DNA of 64,000 nucleotides, taken from NCBI GenBank assembly GCA_913019975.1, contig CAJWBH010000012.1:62001-126000 (forward strand). The letters run 5' to 3'. Below are positions 1 to 8,749 of this stretch, piece by piece. The stretch's first letter is position 1; the number at the start of each line of letters is the position of its first letter. The translations under genes were made by a program, and so were the position numbers. The stretch comes from Thalassolituus maritimus. GTDB lineage: Bacteria > Pseudomonadota > Gammaproteobacteria > Pseudomonadales > Oceanobacteraceae. The notes beneath the pieces were generated by a model. That model worked only from the letters and a program-made list of their open reading frames with translations, was not told the DNA's origin and made no database searches.

Positions 1-100
1 CGACAAGGCCCATGTTTTTCGCATCGTCCAGTTCCAGGGCCAGTGCAGCAACACTGAACAACAGGCCAGCGACGAAGGTTGTCATTTTGCTGAGTTTCAT
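1..100 (-). CDS. ydbL: YdbL family (DUF1318) periplasmic protein, N-terminal part only
   Basis: The ATG is at 100 on the minus strand with an AAGGAG ribosome site just upstream. The gene runs off the left edge, so only 33 codons are visible. They begin MKLSKMTTFVAGLL and continue with an Ala/Leu-rich stretch ending near ALALELDDAKNMG, a typical Sec signal peptide followed by the start of a DUF1318 domain. It starts 14 bases after the ynbE stop, so the two are surely co-transcribed. In E. coli the YdbH-YnbE pair forms an intermembrane bridge for phospholipid transport and YdbL modulates it. The same role here is inferred from the pairing. Confidence 0.75.
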   Translation of the reverse strand, partial: MKLSKMTTFVAGLLFSVAALALELDDAKNMGLV

Positions 101-114
101 CGTCTTCTCCTTGT

Positions 115-294
115 TCAGAACAGATCGTCTTCGGATTCAAACAGTTGCTCGAGGTCCTTTTCGACCTTTACCCGGACTTCGTGCTCAATTTTGACGTTAA
201 GATTGATGGTAATCGGCTTTTCCGGGGCGGCTACCTTAAGCGTGCAGGCTGTCAGTGGTGCCAGCAACAGCAGAATCAATAGAGGGTTTTTCAT
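115..294 (-). CDS. ynbE: YnbE-like outer-membrane lipoprotein
   Basis: This 59-codon gene is easily overlooked because of its size. It reads MKNPLLILLLLAPLTAC and then TLKVAAPEKPITINLNVKIE. The first part is a lipoprotein signal with the lipobox L-T-A-C (Cys17). The second matches the conserved (I/V)AAPxxPITINxNVKIEHE core of YnbE. The C-terminus (LFESEDDLF) also fits the family. In E. coli YnbE oligomerises at the outer membrane and stacks onto the AsmA-like protein YdbH to carry phospholipids across the periplasm. The ydbH gene would be expected nearby but lies outside the window or elsewhere. Placement directly before ydbL supports the call. Confidence 0.85.
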   Translation of the reverse strand: MKNPLLILLLLAPLTACTLKVAAPEKPITINLNVKIEHEVRVKVEKDLEQLFESEDDLF

Positions 295-445
295 GGTCAG
301 AGTCCTTACCTGTCTCAGGCTTACTCTATCTCACGGGGCATGATGTGGGAACGGGCGGGCGTAAGGTTTGGTATAAGAATCACGAAAATAACAGCCTTCA
401 GAGAGCCTCTGAGGCAGAATACTTGCGCTGAATCATGTCCAGTCG

Positions 446-474
446 TTCAAACCCGGACGATTTGTAGCTATAAT
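446..474 (+). promoter_or_regulatory. Sigma-70-like promoter for the cytochrome c gene
   Basis: TTCAAA at 446-451 and a perfect TATAAT at 469-474 are separated by 17 bases. The predicted start of transcription is about 45 bases before the GTG start of the cytochrome gene. The assignment rests on sequence match only. Confidence 0.6.
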
Positions 475-526
475 GCGTGCACTAAAATTACGACAAGCCT
501 GATTGGCACTGGATGAGGACATCTTC

Positions 527-928
527 GTGAAGCAACTGAAAGCATTGATTCTGGCGGCCGCCACTCTGGTCATGGCTCAGGCATACGCCGAGAGCGACGC
601 TCAGATTGAGAAAATCCGCGAGCGCATCGCTCCGGTCGGTGAGGTATGTGTAGGCGCTGAATGTGGTGGCGTTGCAGTGGTTGCTGGTGAACCTCGCACG
701 GGTGAAGAAGTTTACAACACTGCCTGTACTGCATGTCACGGTGCTGGTGTACTGGGCGCACCTAAGAAAGGCGATACCGCTGCATGGGATGATCGTCTGG
801 CGAAGGGGATGGATGAAACACTCCAGAATGCCATCAACGGTATTAACGCTATGCCTCCAAAAGGTAACTGCGCGACCTGTTCTGATGATGAAATCCTGAA
901 CGCGATCAAGTACATGGCTGGACGTTAA
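527..928 (+). CDS. Cytochrome c5-like periplasmic monoheme cytochrome
   Basis: Small electron carrier of the cytochrome c5 class. I chose the GTG at 527 because a GAGGA site precedes it and it puts a clean signal peptide (KQLKALILAAATLVMAQAYA) at the N-terminus; the in-frame ATG-like start at 503 would add an unusual leader. The mature protein has one heme site, CTACH, and a distal axial Met in AMPPKG. The two further Cys in NCATCSDDEI are the c5 hallmark. It has 133 residues, normal for the family. In relatives such proteins shuttle electrons to terminal oxidases. A strong promoter precedes it and a terminator follows, so it is monocistronic. Confidence 0.85.
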   Translation: MKQLKALILAAATLVMAQAYAESDAQIEKIRERIAPVGEVCVGAECGGVAVVAGEPRTGEEVYNTACTACHGAGVLGAPKKGDTAAWDDRLAKGMDETLQNAINGINAMPPKGNCATCSDDEILNAIKYMAGR

Positions 929-950
929 TCGTCGTAGTCTGTCTCAAGAG

Positions 951-973
951 AAACCCGCTTCGGCGGGTTTTTT
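951..973 (+). terminator. Rho-independent terminator after the cytochrome c gene
   Basis: AACCCGC-TTCG-GCGGGTT is a perfect stem with a UUCG-type tetraloop, followed by a run of T. It lies 23 bases after the cytochrome stop codon. Confidence 0.9.
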
Positions 974-1171
974 ATGTCTGCTGTTCTTATCAGAAAGTGT
1001 GATTGCTGAAAGCCTGTTCGTCGGGAATATTGCACCCAGGATTCTCTGGCAGTGACTGAAATCCGGCTTTGATGTTTTTTTTGTTACCAATGGTTAGCGT
1101 TGCTGGAAGCGGCGTCCGTCTTGTCTATAAGTATTCCCATCAAATGAATACCGCTGAAAGAGGGATGTCTT

Positions 1172-1447
1172 ATGGCACATGATGACGATCTGCACGAAGA
1201 TGAGTTTAACGATCAGGATTCGCACGAGGAATCTGGCGAGCAGGAAACCGGAACAAAAGAGGCCGCCGCCTCAGATGATGATATTGAGTATGGCTCTCAG
1301 GCTGCTCGCGAAGCGCTCCGTGAGGCTATGGCGTCAGATGTCGAAGCCTTCCTGGCACGTGGCGGCCGAATTCAGGAAGTCGCTTCGGACGTGATGGGTG
1401 ATCCTCCACGTAAGCCTCAGACCAACTACGGTAGCCGTCCCATCTGA
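1172..1447 (+). CDS. sutA: SutA-like RNA polymerase-associated transcriptional regulator
   Basis: Protein of 91 residues with a very acidic N-terminal half (many D/E, predicted disordered), a short helical centre (AREALREAMASDVEAFLARGG) and the C-terminal signature KPQTNYGSRPI. The signature and layout match SutA of Pseudomonas aeruginosa, an RNA polymerase-binding protein that supports transcription in slow growth and starvation. A GAGGG ribosome site lies upstream of the ATG. It has its own intergenic region on both sides, so it is probably monocistronic. Function is inferred from the family. Confidence 0.8.
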   Translation: MAHDDDLHEDEFNDQDSHEESGEQETGTKEAAASDDDIEYGSQAAREALREAMASDVEAFLARGGRIQEVASDVMGDPPRKPQTNYGSRPI

Positions 1448-1574
1448 ATCGACTCGTTTGCTATGAGTCTGTCATGCCAGTCGCATAGAACGGATAATTC
1501 TTTTTATGTGACTGGTCGTTTTCTGAGCAAGTGCTAAAATAGTCAGGCAAGTTGATTCGCAAGGATGCAGAAAC

Positions 1575-2264
1575 ATGACCAGCCATTCCAGAAAATACCG
1601 CCGCCGTTTACACGCCTTACCCGCTGCACTGGCCCTGTTCGTATTCGCCGCTCTGTGGCTATACAGCAACACCACGTCTGCTGATGTACTGCTTTCCGCA
1701 AAATCCATCGACGATTGGAACAAAGACTGCCGCCATTGCTCTATCGAGCCTCACTATGACGTTATTAAGGGCGAAATCGTACGTCTGGAAAGCCGGATGG
1801 GGCGTGCTCTGTTAAGTCGCCCGTTTGTCAGTGAAGGGGCGAGGCCTCAGCTAAGCTGGCAGTGGTCACTGGATCAGTTTGATGAAGAAACAAGTGCGGC
1901 GCTGATGCGCGTGACAGTGGACTTCTCAAGCACAGAAGCCGATCAGACCTATCGCCTGCATTATGTGTGGAACCCGGCGGAGCGCACGACACATCGTGAA
2001 ATAATCGAAGAGAATGAATTCGTCTGGGTAGTCAGCGGTGCTCAGCAAGCGCCACGTCGCTGGTATTCTGTCGTGCGTGACCTGAAGCAGGATTTCGGCA
2101 GGTTGGCTGAGGATGTACCTGAGGATATTTCCGTCACCCGTATTGAAGCGGGCATAGGCGAGCCGGATGGGCGCAAGGTCCGCAGTGGTGGTTACATCAG
2201 CGAACTGACGGTCAACTACCTTCCAGAGCCTTTATCGCTTGAACCAGTTGCGACCAGTGACTGA
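1575..2264 (+). CDS. DUF3047-like exported or membrane-anchored protein
   Basis: Protein of 229 residues starting at an ATG preceded by AAGGA. Residues 10-36 are an arginine-led hydrophobic segment (signal peptide or anchor). The rest looks like a beta-rich periplasmic domain: WSLDQFDEETSAALMRVTVDF, a central YRLHYVWNPA, and a late VTRIEAGIGEPDGRKVRSGG. This resembles DUF3047 proteins, whose function is unknown. The last 53 bases overlap the 3' end of the HAD gene on the other strand. I cannot assign a function. Confidence 0.6.
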   Translation: MTSHSRKYRRRLHALPAALALFVFAALWLYSNTTSADVLLSAKSIDDWNKDCRHCSIEPHYDVIKGEIVRLESRMGRALLSRPFVSEGARPQLSWQWSLDQFDEETSAALMRVTVDFSSTEADQTYRLHYVWNPAERTTHREIIEENEFVWVVSGAQQAPRRWYSVVRDLKQDFGRLAEDVPEDISVTRIEAGIGEPDGRKVRSGGYISELTVNYLPEPLSLEPVATSD

Positions 2265-2919
2265 ATTTTCCATCGGGCTGACAATCCGCCAACGGCCAGT
2301 CAGCCTGCTTATTATTAAACCAGAGAGTTTTCATGCCTACGGCCTGAGCTGCCGCGACGTCCTGCTCCGGGTGATCACCAATGTGCAGTGCCTGTTGAGA
2401 CTCAACGCCTGCGTGCTGAAGTGCAGCCTCGAACATATCCGGTGATGGTTTGGCTTCGTAGTCATCGGCTTTCAGGTGACGATCAAAGAGATGGGTATGC
2501 CCTGCGATATCCAGATCAGCATTGCCGTTCGTCAGAGCAATCAGAGGGTAGGACGCCTTCAGCTCTGTCATTACTTCAGCAACACTTTCAAACAGTATTA
2601 AGTCGGTGCTGCGCGCCTGATAGAAGGCTGCAAAGGCATCCTGTGCCATGCGTCGGGCGCTATCAGAGTCGTGGCCAGACTGCAGGAAGATACGGCGCAG
2701 TAATTGAAAACGAAATTCGGACACTTTGCCCGTCAGCTCAGGGTAGGCTGCCGCCAGATCTTTCTTGTAGGCGTGAAATTTTTCCGGTGGATAAAATTCA
2801 GCTGTCACTGGAGAGTGCTTGCTGATCCAGTCGAACATTGCGCGTTCTGCTGCGATCAGCGCATCGGTCGGATCCCAGAGTGTGTGATCCAGGTCGAAGG
2901 TGATGAGCCCTAAGGTCAT
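2212..2919 (-). CDS. HAD-superfamily hydrolase (phosphatase)
   Basis: Protein of 235 residues with the four HAD motifs: DLDHT at residues 9-13 (nucleophile Asp9, acid Asp11), the Thr/Ser region LTNGN, Lys in AKPSPDMF, and the acidic GDHPEQD. A helical cap lies between motifs I and II. Such enzymes act on small phosphorylated metabolites; a nucleotide or flavin phosphatase of the YjjG/YigB type is possible but the substrate is not readable. It starts 2 bases after the DUF484 stop and closes the lptM-lysA-dapF-DUF484 run. In Pseudomonas xerC sits between DUF484 and this HAD gene; here it is missing. Confidence 0.85.
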   Translation of the reverse strand: MTLGLITFDLDHTLWDPTDALIAAERAMFDWISKHSPVTAEFYPPEKFHAYKKDLAAAYPELTGKVSEFRFQLLRRIFLQSGHDSDSARRMAQDAFAAFYQARSTDLILFESVAEVMTELKASYPLIALTNGNADLDIAGHTHLFDRHLKADDYEAKPSPDMFEAALQHAGVESQQALHIGDHPEQDVAAAQAVGMKTLWFNNKQADWPLADCQPDGKFSHWSQLVQAIKALEGS

Positions 2920-2921
2920 GT

Positions 2922-3593
2922 TCAGCTGACCGGAATCTGCGGTAGTCGCAGCGCCAGTACGTCGGCAATGAAGTCGAGGAACAGGGTGTCCACCGAGCTA
3001 CGATAGTAACCTGGATCTTCACTGGCTACTGTCAGTATGCCGAGGTTGTCTTTGCCGCGGATATGAGCCGCTGCAACAGAGCGGCAGGCGGATTCATCGA
3101 CGCCCAGGAGTTGGGCAATGTCGGCCTCGGGCAGTTGTCCGCAGATGGCTCTGTGGCCTTTAAACAGGCGGTGCACTGAGCGTTGTACTTCACTGCTGTG
3201 AATCGCAATCAACGGTGGCTCAAGCTGACGCTCGGTAAAGTGCAGCATGGCCCAGGCATCGACCGAAAAATCTTTACGCAGAGAGTCATCCAGAGCAGCC
3301 TGAACGTCTACCCAGGTCGTGGCCTCTACCAGCGCCAGTACCAGCCGTTTGCTCTTTTCGAACAGCTGGTCGTTACGGCGGGCGTTTTCAAGCAGGTCAG
3401 ACAGGCGCTGTCTCAGTTCAACGTTGCGTTCACGGTGCACGGCAAGCTGACGTTCAACAAGGCTGGTGGCCGGACCGCTATTGTGTGGAATCCGCATACC
3501 TGCGAGCAGGTCGTCCTTCCCGATAAAGAAGTCGGGATGATCTTCCATATATGCGATTACGTCGGCTTCGGTCAGTCGCGGGGTCTGGCTCAT
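2922..3593 (-). CDS. DUF484 family protein (GAF-like)
   Basis: Protein of 223 residues that begins with the DUF484 pattern LTEADVIAYMEDHPDFF. A coiled region follows (LVERQLAVHRERNVELRQRLSDLLENARRN, about residues 45-75) and then a GAF-like sensory domain (residues 90-220). DUF484 genes lie between dapF and xerC in many gammaproteobacteria and their role is unknown. It starts 20 bases after dapF, in the same transcription unit. Confidence 0.85.
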   Translation of the reverse strand: MSQTPRLTEADVIAYMEDHPDFFIGKDDLLAGMRIPHNSGPATSLVERQLAVHRERNVELRQRLSDLLENARRNDQLFEKSKRLVLALVEATTWVDVQAALDDSLRKDFSVDAWAMLHFTERQLEPPLIAIHSSEVQRSVHRLFKGHRAICGQLPEADIAQLLGVDESACRSVAAAHIRGKDNLGILTVASEDPGYYRSSVDTLFLDFIADVLALRLPQIPVS

Positions 3594-3613
3594 GTCTGTC
3601 TGTTCCTTAGAGG

Positions 3614-4444
3614 TCAGAGGTTTACTTTACCTTCGAACACCCGTTCAGCCGGGCCTGTCATTTTCACTGCGCCTTCGCCGTCCCAGTCGATGAACAGGTC
3701 ACCGCCCGGCAGGCTGACTTTGACGCCCTGATTCAACCAGCCGCGAAGCTGGCCTGAAACTACCGCGGCGCAGGCACCGGTACCACACGCCAGGGTTTCA
3801 CCTGAGCCGCGTTCGAACACCCGCAGGCGAATATGATGTGGATTCACAATTTGCATAAAACCGACATTGACGCGGTTCGGGAATTCCCTGCAGGACTCCA
3901 CCGCCGGGCCCCAGGTTTCGACCGGAGCAGTATCGATGTCGTCGACGCGGATCACCGCATGTGGGTTCCCCATAGAGACTGCCCCCAGGTTGATAATACC
4001 GACGTCAGGCACATCAATGGTGTACTCGGTAGCAAAACCATCGGCAATAAACGGGATTTTCTCCGGGATCAGCTCAGGTTTGCCCATATCGACCATGACC
4101 TGTCGGTCGTCGGTCAGGTGCAGTTCCATGATACCGCTGGCTGTCTCAACACGAATGTCACGTTTGCCTGTCAGGTTCTGGTCGTAGACGAAACGGGCAA
4201 AACAACGTGCACCGTTGCCACAGTTTTCAACTTCACTGCCGTCGGCATTGAAAATCCGGTATTGGAAATCGACATCCGGACGGGTTGGCTTTTCAACGAC
4301 CAGCAGTTGGTCGAAGCCGATACCAAAGTTACGGTCCGACAGTTCGGCAACACGCTCCGGGCGAATGTTCGCACTCTGCGTAATCAGATCAACGACAACG
4401 AAGTCGTTACCGATACCATGCATCTTGCTGAATTTAAGCCACAT
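3614..4444 (-). CDS. dapF: Diaminopimelate epimerase
   Basis: Converts LL- to meso-diaminopimelate, the precursor of peptidoglycan cross-links and of lysine. The 276 residues match the usual length. Both catalytic cysteines are visible, in ENCGNGARC and in ACGTGACAA. The N-terminus [19 protein letters not shown] is canonical. It lies 26 bases downstream of lysA, so the last two steps toward lysine are encoded together. Confidence 0.97.
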   Translation of the reverse strand: MWLKFSKMHGIGNDFVVVDLITQSANIRPERVAELSDRNFGIGFDQLLVVEKPTRPDVDFQYRIFNADGSEVENCGNGARCFARFVYDQNLTGKRDIRVETASGIMELHLTDDRQVMVDMGKPELIPEKIPFIADGFATEYTIDVPDVGIINLGAVSMGNPHAVIRVDDIDTAPVETWGPAVESCREFPNRVNVGFMQIVNPHHIRLRVFERGSGETLACGTGACAAVVSGQLRGWLNQGVKVSLPGGDLFIDWDGEGAVKMTGPAERVFEGKVNL

Positions 4445-4470
4445 ATACTGTCTCTTTATCCGGGCTGATA

Positions 4471-5721
4471 TTAATCGGGTAAGCAGCTTTCGCCAGCAAA
4501 CAATGACGCGACGGTTTCGCGTTCACGGACGACAAACGCCTTATCGCCGTCGACCATAATCTCAGCGGCACGGCCACGGCTGTTGTAGTTTGATGCCATG
4601 ACAAACCCGTAAGCACCTGCCGACATTACCGCGAGCAGGTCTCCGGCAGCAATTTTCAATGGACGATCTTTGCCCAGAAAATCTCCGGTTTCGCAGACAG
4701 GGCCGACGAGGTCGTAGGTGCGCTCTGGCTCAGCGGAAGTCTCGGATACCGGAACAATGGCCTGCCATGCGCTGTAGAGGGCAGGACGGATCAGGTCGTT
4801 CATTGCGCCGTCGATGATGGCGAAGTTCTTGTGCTCATTGAGCTTCAGGAACTCGACCTGAGTCAGGAAGACCCCGGCGTTCGCGGCAATAGAACGGCCC
4901 GGCTCAAAAATCAGTTTGAAGGTGCGATCGCCCAGACGCTCTTTTACCGCGGCAATGTACTCTGCCGGAGTAGCAGGCTGTTCATCCTGATAACGCACGC
5001 CGAGACCACCACCAAGGTCGAGGTGTTCGATGGTGATGCCACGCCCGCTGAGTTCGTCGACCAGTGCAAGAACGCGGTCGAGTGCATCAAGGAAGGGATC
5101 AATTTCAGTGAGCTGGCTGCCGATATGGCAATCGACGCCCTTTACGTCCAGGCCCGGGAGGCCTGCGGCTTTTTCGTAAATGCGTACGGCGTCGTTAATA
5201 TCGATACCGAACTTGTTGTCTTTCAGGCCGGTAGAAATGTATGGGTGAGTCTGTGCATCAACATCAGGATTCACACGCAGGGATACCGGTGCTGTTTTTC
5301 CCAGTTCTGATGCTACGGCGCTCAGGCGCTCAAGCTCGGCTTCAGACTCAACGTTAAAACAGTGAACGCCCACTTCGAGCGCACGCTGCATTTCATGGGC
5401 TTGTTTGCCAACACCGGAGAAAACCACTTTCGAAGGATCACCGCCAGCCGCGATAACGCGCTCCAGTTCACCGATGCTGACGATATCAAAACCAGCGCCC
5501 AGTCGTGCCAGTGTGTTCAGAACCCCCAGATTAGAGTTTGTTTTGACCGCGAAGCATACCAGATGAGGCCACTCACCCAGAGCATCAGTATAGGCAAGGT
5601 AGGCTTGTTCGAAGGCACTGCGCGAGTAGACGTACAGAGGCGTGCCGTGTTCTTTGGCGAGTGCGGCCAGAGAGACGTTTTCGGCATGCAGGCTGCCGTT
5701 CTGGTATGAAAATGCTGACAT
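4471..5721 (-). CDS. lysA: Diaminopimelate decarboxylase
   Basis: PLP enzyme that makes L-lysine from meso-diaminopimelate. I start it at the ATG at 5721 ([18 protein letters not shown]), giving 416 residues. The longer frame upstream only reads through lptM. The PLP lysine is Lys60 in CFAVKTNSN. The glycine-rich phosphate loop ([10 protein letters not shown]) and the C-terminal substrate site ([10 protein letters not shown]) are present. It follows the lptM stop by 4 bases, so the two are translationally linked. Confidence 0.97.
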   Translation of the reverse strand: MSAFSYQNGSLHAENVSLAALAKEHGTPLYVYSRSAFEQAYLAYTDALGEWPHLVCFAVKTNSNLGVLNTLARLGAGFDIVSIGELERVIAAGGDPSKVVFSGVGKQAHEMQRALEVGVHCFNVESEAELERLSAVASELGKTAPVSLRVNPDVDAQTHPYISTGLKDNKFGIDINDAVRIYEKAAGLPGLDVKGVDCHIGSQLTEIDPFLDALDRVLALVDELSGRGITIEHLDLGGGLGVRYQDEQPATPAEYIAAVKERLGDRTFKLIFEPGRSIAANAGVFLTQVEFLKLNEHKNFAIIDGAMNDLIRPALYSAWQAIVPVSETSAEPERTYDLVGPVCETGDFLGKDRPLKIAAGDLLAVMSAGAYGFVMASNYNSRGRAAEIMVDGDKAFVVRERETVASLFAGESCLPD

Positions 5722-5725
5722 GGGC

Positions 5726-5845
5726 TTACTGCTCTTGTTCTTGTTCGGAGTCTGGAAGATAGAGCGGACCTTTCTGACCACAGGCACTGATGCCAATTGC
5801 GAACAGCAACATCAGAGACACACAGGCGATGGTTTTCAGGTTCAT
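5726..5845 (-). CDS. lptM: LptM (YifL) small lipoprotein
   Basis: A 39-codon gene. It reads MNLKTIACVSLMLLFAIG followed by ISACGQKGPLYLPDSEQEQEQ. The lipobox I-S-A-C and the conserved CGQKGPLYLP right after it are diagnostic of LptM, an outer-membrane lipoprotein that helps the LptD-LptE lipopolysaccharide translocon mature. Placement immediately upstream of lysA is its usual position. The acidic Glu/Gln tail is unremarkable. Confidence 0.93.
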   Translation of the reverse strand: MNLKTIACVSLMLLFAIGISACGQKGPLYLPDSEQEQEQ

Positions 5846-5890
5846 GGCTACCTCCCACATAATGCCACGCATTATACGGGCAATGGTGTG

Positions 5891-8674
5891 CTATGTCTGC
5901 GCCTGAGCGCGTCCTTTGCGGGCCGGGGAATAGGTGGCGGATGATGGATGGTTTAACAGGTGCTCCAGCCGTTGTCTGAATTGCAGATGGCGGGTCAGGT
6001 GACGGTTGTCATCGATAGTGATATCGCTTAACCAGACAGGTTGGGCGTGGTCGTGGGCACGTGCAGCAATAATCGCTTGCCGTGCCTCCTGCAATAACTG
6101 AGTGCCTGACGTGGCTTGTGACAGCGTGACGCCATTGACGGATATTTCCAGAGCCGATTTTGTGTGCGATTTAGCGCTGACTTCAATGGTTGCAGGCTCA
6201 CGGGCTTCCACGGGGATACGGCGACGTTCCGCACTGAAAGACAGGGTTTCGCCATCGAGCAGCAGTTCGCTCAGGTGCAGGGGCCAGCGCTCTTGTTGCA
6301 ACTCATCAGCCCAGCGTTGATTCAGTCGGCGGATGAACCTCAGTAAAGGCACCAGGGTCGAACGAATATCCGAGCCACTTTGCTCCTGATAATGCAATGA
6401 TCCGTACTGGTCCATCACATAAAGAAAAACTTTACCTTTCTGGCGCCAGTACCAGACGTGCCATTGGTCGCCTTCGCCCTGTTCCAGGATCAGGCGCAGA
6501 GGGCTGCTGGGCAAAGCATGACGGTCGAGGTGCCAGCGCCGGAAGCGTGGCCGGGGACGGGCGAGGAGCTTTATCAGCGCTTTGAGATTCTCAGCGTGGT
6601 GACTGACGACCTCTCTGCGACGGTATTCAATGAGATGAAAGCTGTCTCCTGTCTGCAGCAGATAAGGCGCAGGTTTAGTCTGTGACAGGTGATCAATCAG
6701 GTCGCTGAGTAATTGCTCGAGGCGTTTCTGAATCGCCACCGATCGAACCTGGCAATGACAGTGAATACGCCATTCTGGCCAGGCTTGGGTATCAGCTTTA
6801 CTGCGGAAATTGAGTACCTGCAGCATCGCCTCGTGTACGGTATCAGCGCCAGAGTAGTAACTGACCTGCCATTCTCCCCAGCTGGTGATGGTGAGAAGCT
6901 CGACCGACTGAACCAGGTTCTCGCGACTCGAGCTGAAGCCCAGAGCATCGTCACGATTGCTTATTTTCTGCATGCCTCGCCGTGACAGTGACTGCTGCGG
7001 ATTAACGCCCGGATTGACGAACAAATGCCAGCGCAGAGGCGTCTGGTCACTGGTGAAGTCGATGCTCTTTTTGCCCGGCAGGGGGATCTCCATGATGTCC
7101 TGCAGCAGAGATCTGAGCTCATATTGCGTCACTGGGTTATGCGCCGGATACAGTGCAACATGGGAGTGACTGGTGAGCATGCCGTTGCGCCGGGCAAATA
7201 CCAGGGCCTCTATGATTGAAGGCGTCTGCATCAGTACCGCGCTGTCGTCTCCCGGACGCCAGCTGCCGGGTATCAGTTGCCAGATGCCTTCTTTGAGGTT
7301 GAGGGTGAGCTTTTCCTCTTCCATGTCGCTGCGGATTTTAGGGTTGATGTCGATGATCTTCCCTGGCTCGGCCCTGAACGCAGCAAACAGTTGATTGCCG
7401 AGTACCCTGAGGTCGCGTTCTTTAATGTGCAGGGATTGAGCGTGTTCCTGCGAGAAGGTCGCGAGCGCCCGATAGCTGTTCAGCATCTGTGTTACCAGTG
7501 CATTGCGCTCGTTCATCACTTTACGGGCGGGCCAGCTTTGGCGACTGTCCAGCTCGTCCAGATAAGTGTAGGTCCACCCCCATTCTTTGATCTGCTCTTC
7601 AAGCGCTTTCACCCGGCGCTGTTGGCGCTGGTTACCGAGGAGTCGCGTCAATTGAACGCCTGATTTGAAGTAGAAAGCCCTGCGCATGAGGTCACGCAGG
7701 TCGCCTTCATCTTCTCCGAGGTGGGATTCAAGCCGACGTAGCATAAGAAGGTAGGGGTCGGTATTTAAGAGGTCAGCGTTCCCCTCCTGAACCTGTTTGC
7801 GGAAATCCCAGGCTAGGGGGCGGATATCAGGGTATGCCGAAGCATATTCCCGGTTGAGCAGGAGTTTCAGCAGTGACTTATATGGGTTGGTGAGTCCTTT
7901 GTTGAGCTGCCATAGTCCGGCGCCAACGAACTCACCGGCGGGTATGGTTGGCAGGCTGCCGACATCCAGCCAGTCGGCGACATCGATGAGATGGTTTTCT
8001 GTGAGTTTCGTCCAGTAGCTGTCGGCTTGATACTCCAGTGCTTCAGGCGTTAACCACCAGCGCGGGGTTTTTCCTGCGAGCCACAGGGCGCTGCGGTAGA
8101 ATTCATCCAACAATAGCAGGTGTTGGCTGCTGCCGCAGTCCTCGCCATCGGCCGACTGGCTCTGACCGTCGCGGAAGTCTTTAAGGTTCATCAGAAAGAA
8201 GTGGACTTCCGTGCCTTGTGAGTCGGCCCACTTTTCAATGCGTGTGCACTTTTCCTGAAGAGCGCTGACCTGATGATCTGTCATCAATTCGTCGTGGCAT
8301 AACCACACATCAAGGTCGCTGTTGCGGCTCTGGGCAACACTGCCAAGGCTACCCATGAGGAAGACGCCTTCAATGCAGCGTTGCCCCGGGTCTCTGGGGA
8401 TCTGAGCACCACGGGCAAACTGGTGCAATGCTGAATGGTGCTCAAGTGTCGGAGTGTACCCTGTGATTCCGCACGGAGTGTGAGGCGCGACATAGCCGGG
8501 TAAGCGGGAACCGTTGCAGTGCAACAGAAGCGGCAGAACATCCAGCACGGCCTGCTGTCGGGGAGAGAGTTGTTCTCGCGCGGACGCCAGCTTCTGAGCG
8601 TTGAGGTCGAGAAAGTTCTGACGCCAGCGATTCAGAGTGCTCTGGTCCGGAATAGAGTTGGCCGGGTTCATCAC
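5891..8674 (-). CDS. cyaA: Class I adenylate cyclase
   Basis: Makes cyclic AMP from ATP for signalling through CRP/Vfr-type receptors. Of the 927 residues, the N-terminal catalytic half carries the class I nucleotidyltransferase signature GSLGSVAQSRNSDLDVW, with the metal-binding DxD. The C-terminal half is the regulatory region of the family. E. coli CyaA is somewhat shorter. The protein starts MMNPAN, so either of two adjacent ATGs could be used. In this context (cyaA next to lptM-lysA, and a Pil-Chp system in the same window) cAMP control of type IV pili is plausible; in P. aeruginosa the Chp system works largely through a different cyclase, CyaB. Confidence 0.95.
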   Translation of the reverse strand: MMNPANSIPDQSTLNRWRQNFLDLNAQKLASAREQLSPRQQAVLDVLPLLLHCNGSRLPGYVAPHTPCGITGYTPTLEHHSALHQFARGAQIPRDPGQRCIEGVFLMGSLGSVAQSRNSDLDVWLCHDELMTDHQVSALQEKCTRIEKWADSQGTEVHFFLMNLKDFRDGQSQSADGEDCGSSQHLLLLDEFYRSALWLAGKTPRWWLTPEALEYQADSYWTKLTENHLIDVADWLDVGSLPTIPAGEFVGAGLWQLNKGLTNPYKSLLKLLLNREYASAYPDIRPLAWDFRKQVQEGNADLLNTDPYLLMLRRLESHLGEDEGDLRDLMRRAFYFKSGVQLTRLLGNQRQQRRVKALEEQIKEWGWTYTYLDELDSRQSWPARKVMNERNALVTQMLNSYRALATFSQEHAQSLHIKERDLRVLGNQLFAAFRAEPGKIIDINPKIRSDMEEEKLTLNLKEGIWQLIPGSWRPGDDSAVLMQTPSIIEALVFARRNGMLTSHSHVALYPAHNPVTQYELRSLLQDIMEIPLPGKKSIDFTSDQTPLRWHLFVNPGVNPQQSLSRRGMQKISNRDDALGFSSSRENLVQSVELLTITSWGEWQVSYYSGADTVHEAMLQVLNFRSKADTQAWPEWRIHCHCQVRSVAIQKRLEQLLSDLIDHLSQTKPAPYLLQTGDSFHLIEYRRREVVSHHAENLKALIKLLARPRPRFRRWHLDRHALPSSPLRLILEQGEGDQWHVWYWRQKGKVFLYVMDQYGSLHYQEQSGSDIRSTLVPLLRFIRRLNQRWADELQQERWPLHLSELLLDGETLSFSAERRRIPVEAREPATIEVSAKSHTKSALEISVNGVTLSQATSGTQLLQEARQAIIAARAHDHAQPVWLSDITIDDNRHLTRHLQFRQRLEHLLNHPSSATYSPARKGRAQAQT

Positions 8675-8749
8675 TTACTGCACAAATTGGGTGTGTGTTT
8701 CAGTATAGATGGCCCGGCGTTTTTCGCCGTTTTACCGTTTCTGTCAGAA

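Noticed and set aside
488-739. Minus-strand frame opposite the cytochrome c gene
   Set aside because: The plus strand has a signal peptide and heme motif; the opposite frame has no features.
8715-8733. CGGCG-TTTTT-CGCCG-TTTT hairpin as a terminator of pyrC'
   Set aside because: The T run is on the plus strand, whereas pyrC' is transcribed on the minus strand.
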